From the NCBI GenBank assembly GCA_031273485.1, contig JAISRS010000522.1, forward strand, positions 1 to 7,241: a DNA stretch of 7,241 nt, written 5' to 3'. The position numbers and the translations under genes were made by a program. The stretch comes from Prevotellaceae bacterium (GTDB taxonomy: Bacteria > Bacteroidota > Bacteroidia > Bacteroidales > UBA932). The notes beneath the pieces were generated by a model. It was given only the letters and a program-made list of their open reading frames with translations, did not search any database and was not told the DNA's origin. Of this stretch, positions 6,688 to 7,241 are shown piece after piece (within the stretch, counting starts at the first letter, position 1; each line of letters opens with the position of its first letter).

Positions 6688-6717
6688 CGATTAATGGGCT
6701 CATTACGCAGTTTTCAA

Positions 6718-6731
6718 AGTATAATTATACT
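6718..6731. promoter_or_regulatory. 14-bp palindrome containing TATAAT
   Basis: AGTATAATTATACT is a perfect palindrome, so a consensus -10 hexamer TATAAT is present on both strands. I see no good -35 at the right spacing on either strand. It may be a bidirectional promoter element or simply an AT-rich palindrome. Confidence 0.3.
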
Positions 6732-6738
6732 ATATTTA

Positions 6739-6869
6739 TGCGCGAAGCGCAACAAACTGCTAGCTGAATACGGGCGCAGCCGCAAAGTACAGGGCCGAAG
6801 CCCCGCCCTACCTTCAAAGCCGGTCTGGGCCGTAAGCCCAAACCCGCCGCGTTCATCCCCGGCTAGGGG
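6739..6869. repeat. Cluster of four short GC-rich hairpins
   Basis: Four perfect small hairpins follow each other: TGCGC-GAA-GCGCA (6739-6751), GGGC-CGAA-GCCC (6792-6803), TGGGC-CGTAA-GCCCA (6826-6840) and CCCC-GGCTA-GGGG (6857-6869). On the minus strand the second has the very stable TTCG tetraloop. The group resembles intergenic palindromic (REP-like) sequence rather than a gene. The stretch is GC-rich compared with the genes. Confidence 0.5.
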
Positions 6870-6891
6870 TAAACGGCTCTGTTAACACAGG

Positions 6892-7048
6892 GGGTAACTG
6901 ACACATATGCGTTTACTTAGTTTCTTTACTAACCACGGTCTACACGGAAAACACGGACTTTTTGTTCGGAATTCCCCGTTTTTGTCCGTGACGTCGGTGA
7001 GATTCGTGGTTAAATTTTTGTAAGTAAACGCATATGGGTAACTGACAC
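6892..7048. mobile_element. MITE-like palindromic element bounded by 13-bp direct repeats
   Basis: GGGTAACTGACAC occurs at 6892-6904 and again at 7036-7048. Just inside are 16-bp perfect terminal inverted repeats, CATATGCGTTTACTTA (6904-6919) and TAAGTAAACGCATATG (7021-7036), each sharing one base with the direct repeat. Further inside, TAACCACG (6930-6937) pairs with CGTGGTTA (7005-7012) and CACGGAC (6952-6958) with GTCCGTG (6984-6990). The 131-bp core therefore folds into one long interrupted hairpin. It has no gene, so any movement would depend on a transposase elsewhere. The direct repeats may be a target-site duplication, though 13 bp is long for one. Confidence 0.65.
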
Positions 7049-7167
7049 CCCCGCGCTCCTCCTTACTTATATGTTCTATATTTAAGCAATATATCACTTA
7101 AACTAAAATTGTTAATAAGAATATTTCTGGGACATCCGGACCTATAGTGGAAACAAGGTAAAAGAGG

Positions 7168-7173
7168 TATAAT
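7168..7173 (+). promoter_or_regulatory. Candidate -10 box of the right-edge gene
   Basis: A consensus TATAAT ends six bases before the ATG at 7180. If used, transcription would begin at or next to the start codon, giving a leaderless or nearly leaderless message. The -35 region (about 7145-7150, TAGTGG) is a poor match, so the call is tentative. Confidence 0.35.
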
Positions 7174-7179
7174 AGAGGC

Positions 7180-7241
7180 ATGAAAGAGCAAACAATACTG
7201 GATGAGTTCTATGAAAAGGTCTTGAACATACGGCCTAACTG
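7180..7241 (+). CDS. Start of an unidentified gene, cut by the right edge
   Basis: An open frame begins with ATG at 7180 and stays open to the window end, giving MKEQTILDEFYEKVLNIRPN. This is too short to assign a family. AAGAGG (7162-7167) lies 12 bases upstream, a rather long ribosome-site spacing. A second AGAGG (7174-7178) is only one base from the ATG, too close to act for it. The gene runs opposite to the TIR operon, with the 800-base repeat-rich flank between them. It could be a transposase or any small protein; I cannot tell. Confidence 0.5.
   Translation, partial: MKEQTILDEFYEKVLNIRPN

Larger units (their letters stand above)
6380..7179. other. Gene-free, repeat-rich flank upstream of the TIR gene
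   Basis: About 800 bases hold no open frame that looks like a protein. Base composition switches between GC-rich blocks (about 6471-6550 and 6770-6870) and AT-rich blocks (about 6655-6740 and 7061-7130). The content is palindromes, hairpins, a tandem repeat and one MITE-like element, listed separately. I see no tRNA, CRISPR repeat or riboswitch. The short frames across it overlap these repeats and have no family resemblance. Confidence 0.7.

Noticed and set aside
6373..6885. Plus-strand open frames upstream of the TIR gene
   Set aside because: They span the palindrome, hairpins and tandem repeat, lack ribosome sites, and their translations look random.
6881..6887. GTTAACA as an integron attC core site
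   Set aside because: It does not fit the GTTRRRY core, and there is no matching partner site or cassette structure around it.
6892..7048. CRISPR array from the repeated GGGTAACTGACAC
   Set aside because: There are only two copies, 144 bases apart, with an inverted-repeat element between them instead of regular spacers.
6882..7097. 71-residue open frame on the minus strand
   Set aside because: It runs through the palindromic MITE-like element and its direct repeats, has no family resemblance, and is best explained by chance.

Overview
The window is bacterial. It carries six intact genes, all on the minus strand and tightly packed from 6379 down to 390, between two stretches of mobile-element debris and repeats. 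The genes are AT-rich and mostly have clear Shine-Dalgarno sites. The sequence alone does not fix the phylum. A surface-polysaccharide (O-antigen or capsule type) sugar pathway plus transposon remnants indicates an accessory region.

Layout in transcription order (right to left): (1) 5240-6379, a TIR-domain protein with its putative catalytic glutamate intact and an unassigned C-terminal half. (2) 3801-5207, a 468-residue protein of unknown family, with two hydrophobic N-terminal segments and a long helical, TPR-like remainder. (3) 2679-3797, a DegT/DnrJ/EryC1 sugar aminotransferase. (4) 2128-2682, a left-handed beta-helix N-acyltransferase of WbpD type. (5) 1139-2134, a Gfo/Idh/MocA sugar dehydrogenase. 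(6) 390-1139, a NodB-like polysaccharide deacetylase. Junctions are a 32-nt gap, a 3-nt gap, a 4-nt overlap, a 7-nt overlap and a 1-nt overlap, so all six could lie on one transcript.

Genes 3-5 match the dehydrogenase/aminotransferase/acetyltransferase trio that makes a 3-acetamido (2,3-diacetamido) nucleotide sugar, as WbpB/WbpE/WbpD do. The UDP-sugar 6-dehydrogenase and the glycosyltransferases are not in the window. The deacetylase could modify the finished glycan. Genes 1-2 look like a two-gene TIR module, plausibly anti-phage, and I do not recognise the partner family. They sit directly ahead of the sugar genes with no room for a separate promoter.

The left flank (1-389) holds a small hairpin, a pair of imperfect direct repeats, and the decayed C-terminus of an IS66-like transposase with two internal TAG codons. 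The right flank (6380-7179) has no gene. It contains an 18-bp perfect palindrome upstream of the TIR gene, a 14-nt tandem repeat, a 13-bp perfect inverted repeat, a cluster of short GC-rich hairpins, and a 131-bp palindromic MITE-like element flanked by 13-bp direct repeats. The first 20 codons of another gene run off the right edge on the plus strand (7180-7241).
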